DNA of 64,000 bases from Compostibacillus humi. Lineage in GTDB: Bacteria; Bacillota; Bacilli; Bacillales; Amphibacillaceae. This document shows, in pieces, positions 63,983-64,000 of this stretch. The translations under genes and the position numbers were made by a program. The first letter of the stretch is position 1. Each line of letters opens with the position of its first letter. The stretch covers positions 16,984-80,983 of the forward strand of contig NZ_BMEV01000006.1 of NCBI RefSeq assembly GCF_014637175.1, written 5' to 3'. Below the pieces are notes generated by a model. The model was not told the DNA's origin and ran no database searches. It worked only from the letters and a program-made list of their open reading frames with translations.

Positions 63983-64000
63983 CTCTCTATGGATCCAAAA

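Overview
The window is about 64 kb of chromosome from a spore-forming, facultatively anaerobic member of the Bacillaceae. Many proteins can be matched from memory to Bacillus subtilis counterparts (GltC, RocR, CwlC, YutJ, YhfK, H-type SASPs, MrpA-G, PstSCAB). The copper nitrite reductase is of the Gram-positive lipoprotein type known from Geobacillus relatives. Sporulation genes and an FNR-controlled denitrification operon together suggest a denitrifying, perhaps moderately thermophilic, Bacillus-like organism; the species cannot be named from sequence alone. No rRNA, tRNA or CRISPR array was seen.

Layout. 1-9 kb: a SWIM/SNF2 helicase cut by the left edge, membrane proteins, an MFS exporter, a DoxX protein behind two Rex-like operators, a Nat-type ABC exporter, a flavin reductase and signal peptidase I. 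9-12.8 kb: gltC divergent from gdhA, with paired GltC-like boxes between them, then a DUF418 membrane protein. 12.9-17 kb: a TrpXYZ-like ABC importer, the first copy of a 132-bp MITE-like repeat and a DUF4097 lipoprotein. 17-22.8 kb: an operon nirK-nosD-nosL-nosY-nosF without nosZ, preceded by three FNR-type palindromes and a cre site, and next to a stand-alone class II glutaminase-like domain that lacks its cysteine. 23-32 kb: a luciferase-like oxidoreductase, an EamA transporter, a Nudix CoA pyrophosphatase, a DinG-type helicase, a CoA-transferase with a nearby LytTR regulator and thioesterase, and YutJ. 32-41 kb: argGH, yhfK, a proline/sodium symporter and pstSCAB behind a four-repeat Pho box. 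41-48 kb: the seven-gene Mrp Na+/H+ antiporter operon and a divergent USP-domain protein. 48-56 kb: an ArAE-type membrane protein, the mother-cell amidase cwlC, rocD with a sigma-54 promoter beside divergent rocR, a lipoprotein nuclease, an XRE regulator, a CDP-alcohol phosphatidyltransferase and an sspH-type SASP gene. 56-64 kb: thiolase, an FMN reductase, a three-gene DUF1538-DUF1538-tandem-PII module, OsmC, an intact IS110 element with a likely bridge-RNA leader, the second MITE copy, a second sspH-type gene, a coiled-coil protein and a membrane-protein fragment.

How the genes work together. Nitrogen and arginine flow is a recurring theme: glutamate synthesis (gdhA/gltC), arginine synthesis (argGH), arginine/ornithine breakdown (rocD/rocR), nitrite respiration (nirK/nos) and a PII-like sensor fused in tandem to a membrane module. 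Many starts were moved inward from the longest ORF to a codon with a properly spaced ribosome-binding site, often TTG or GTG. The least explained items are the DUF1538/PII module, the nos maturation genes attached to nirK, the LytTR/CoA-transferase regulation, the Rex-like sites at doxX, the identical MITE copies and the large palindrome beside the IS110 element.
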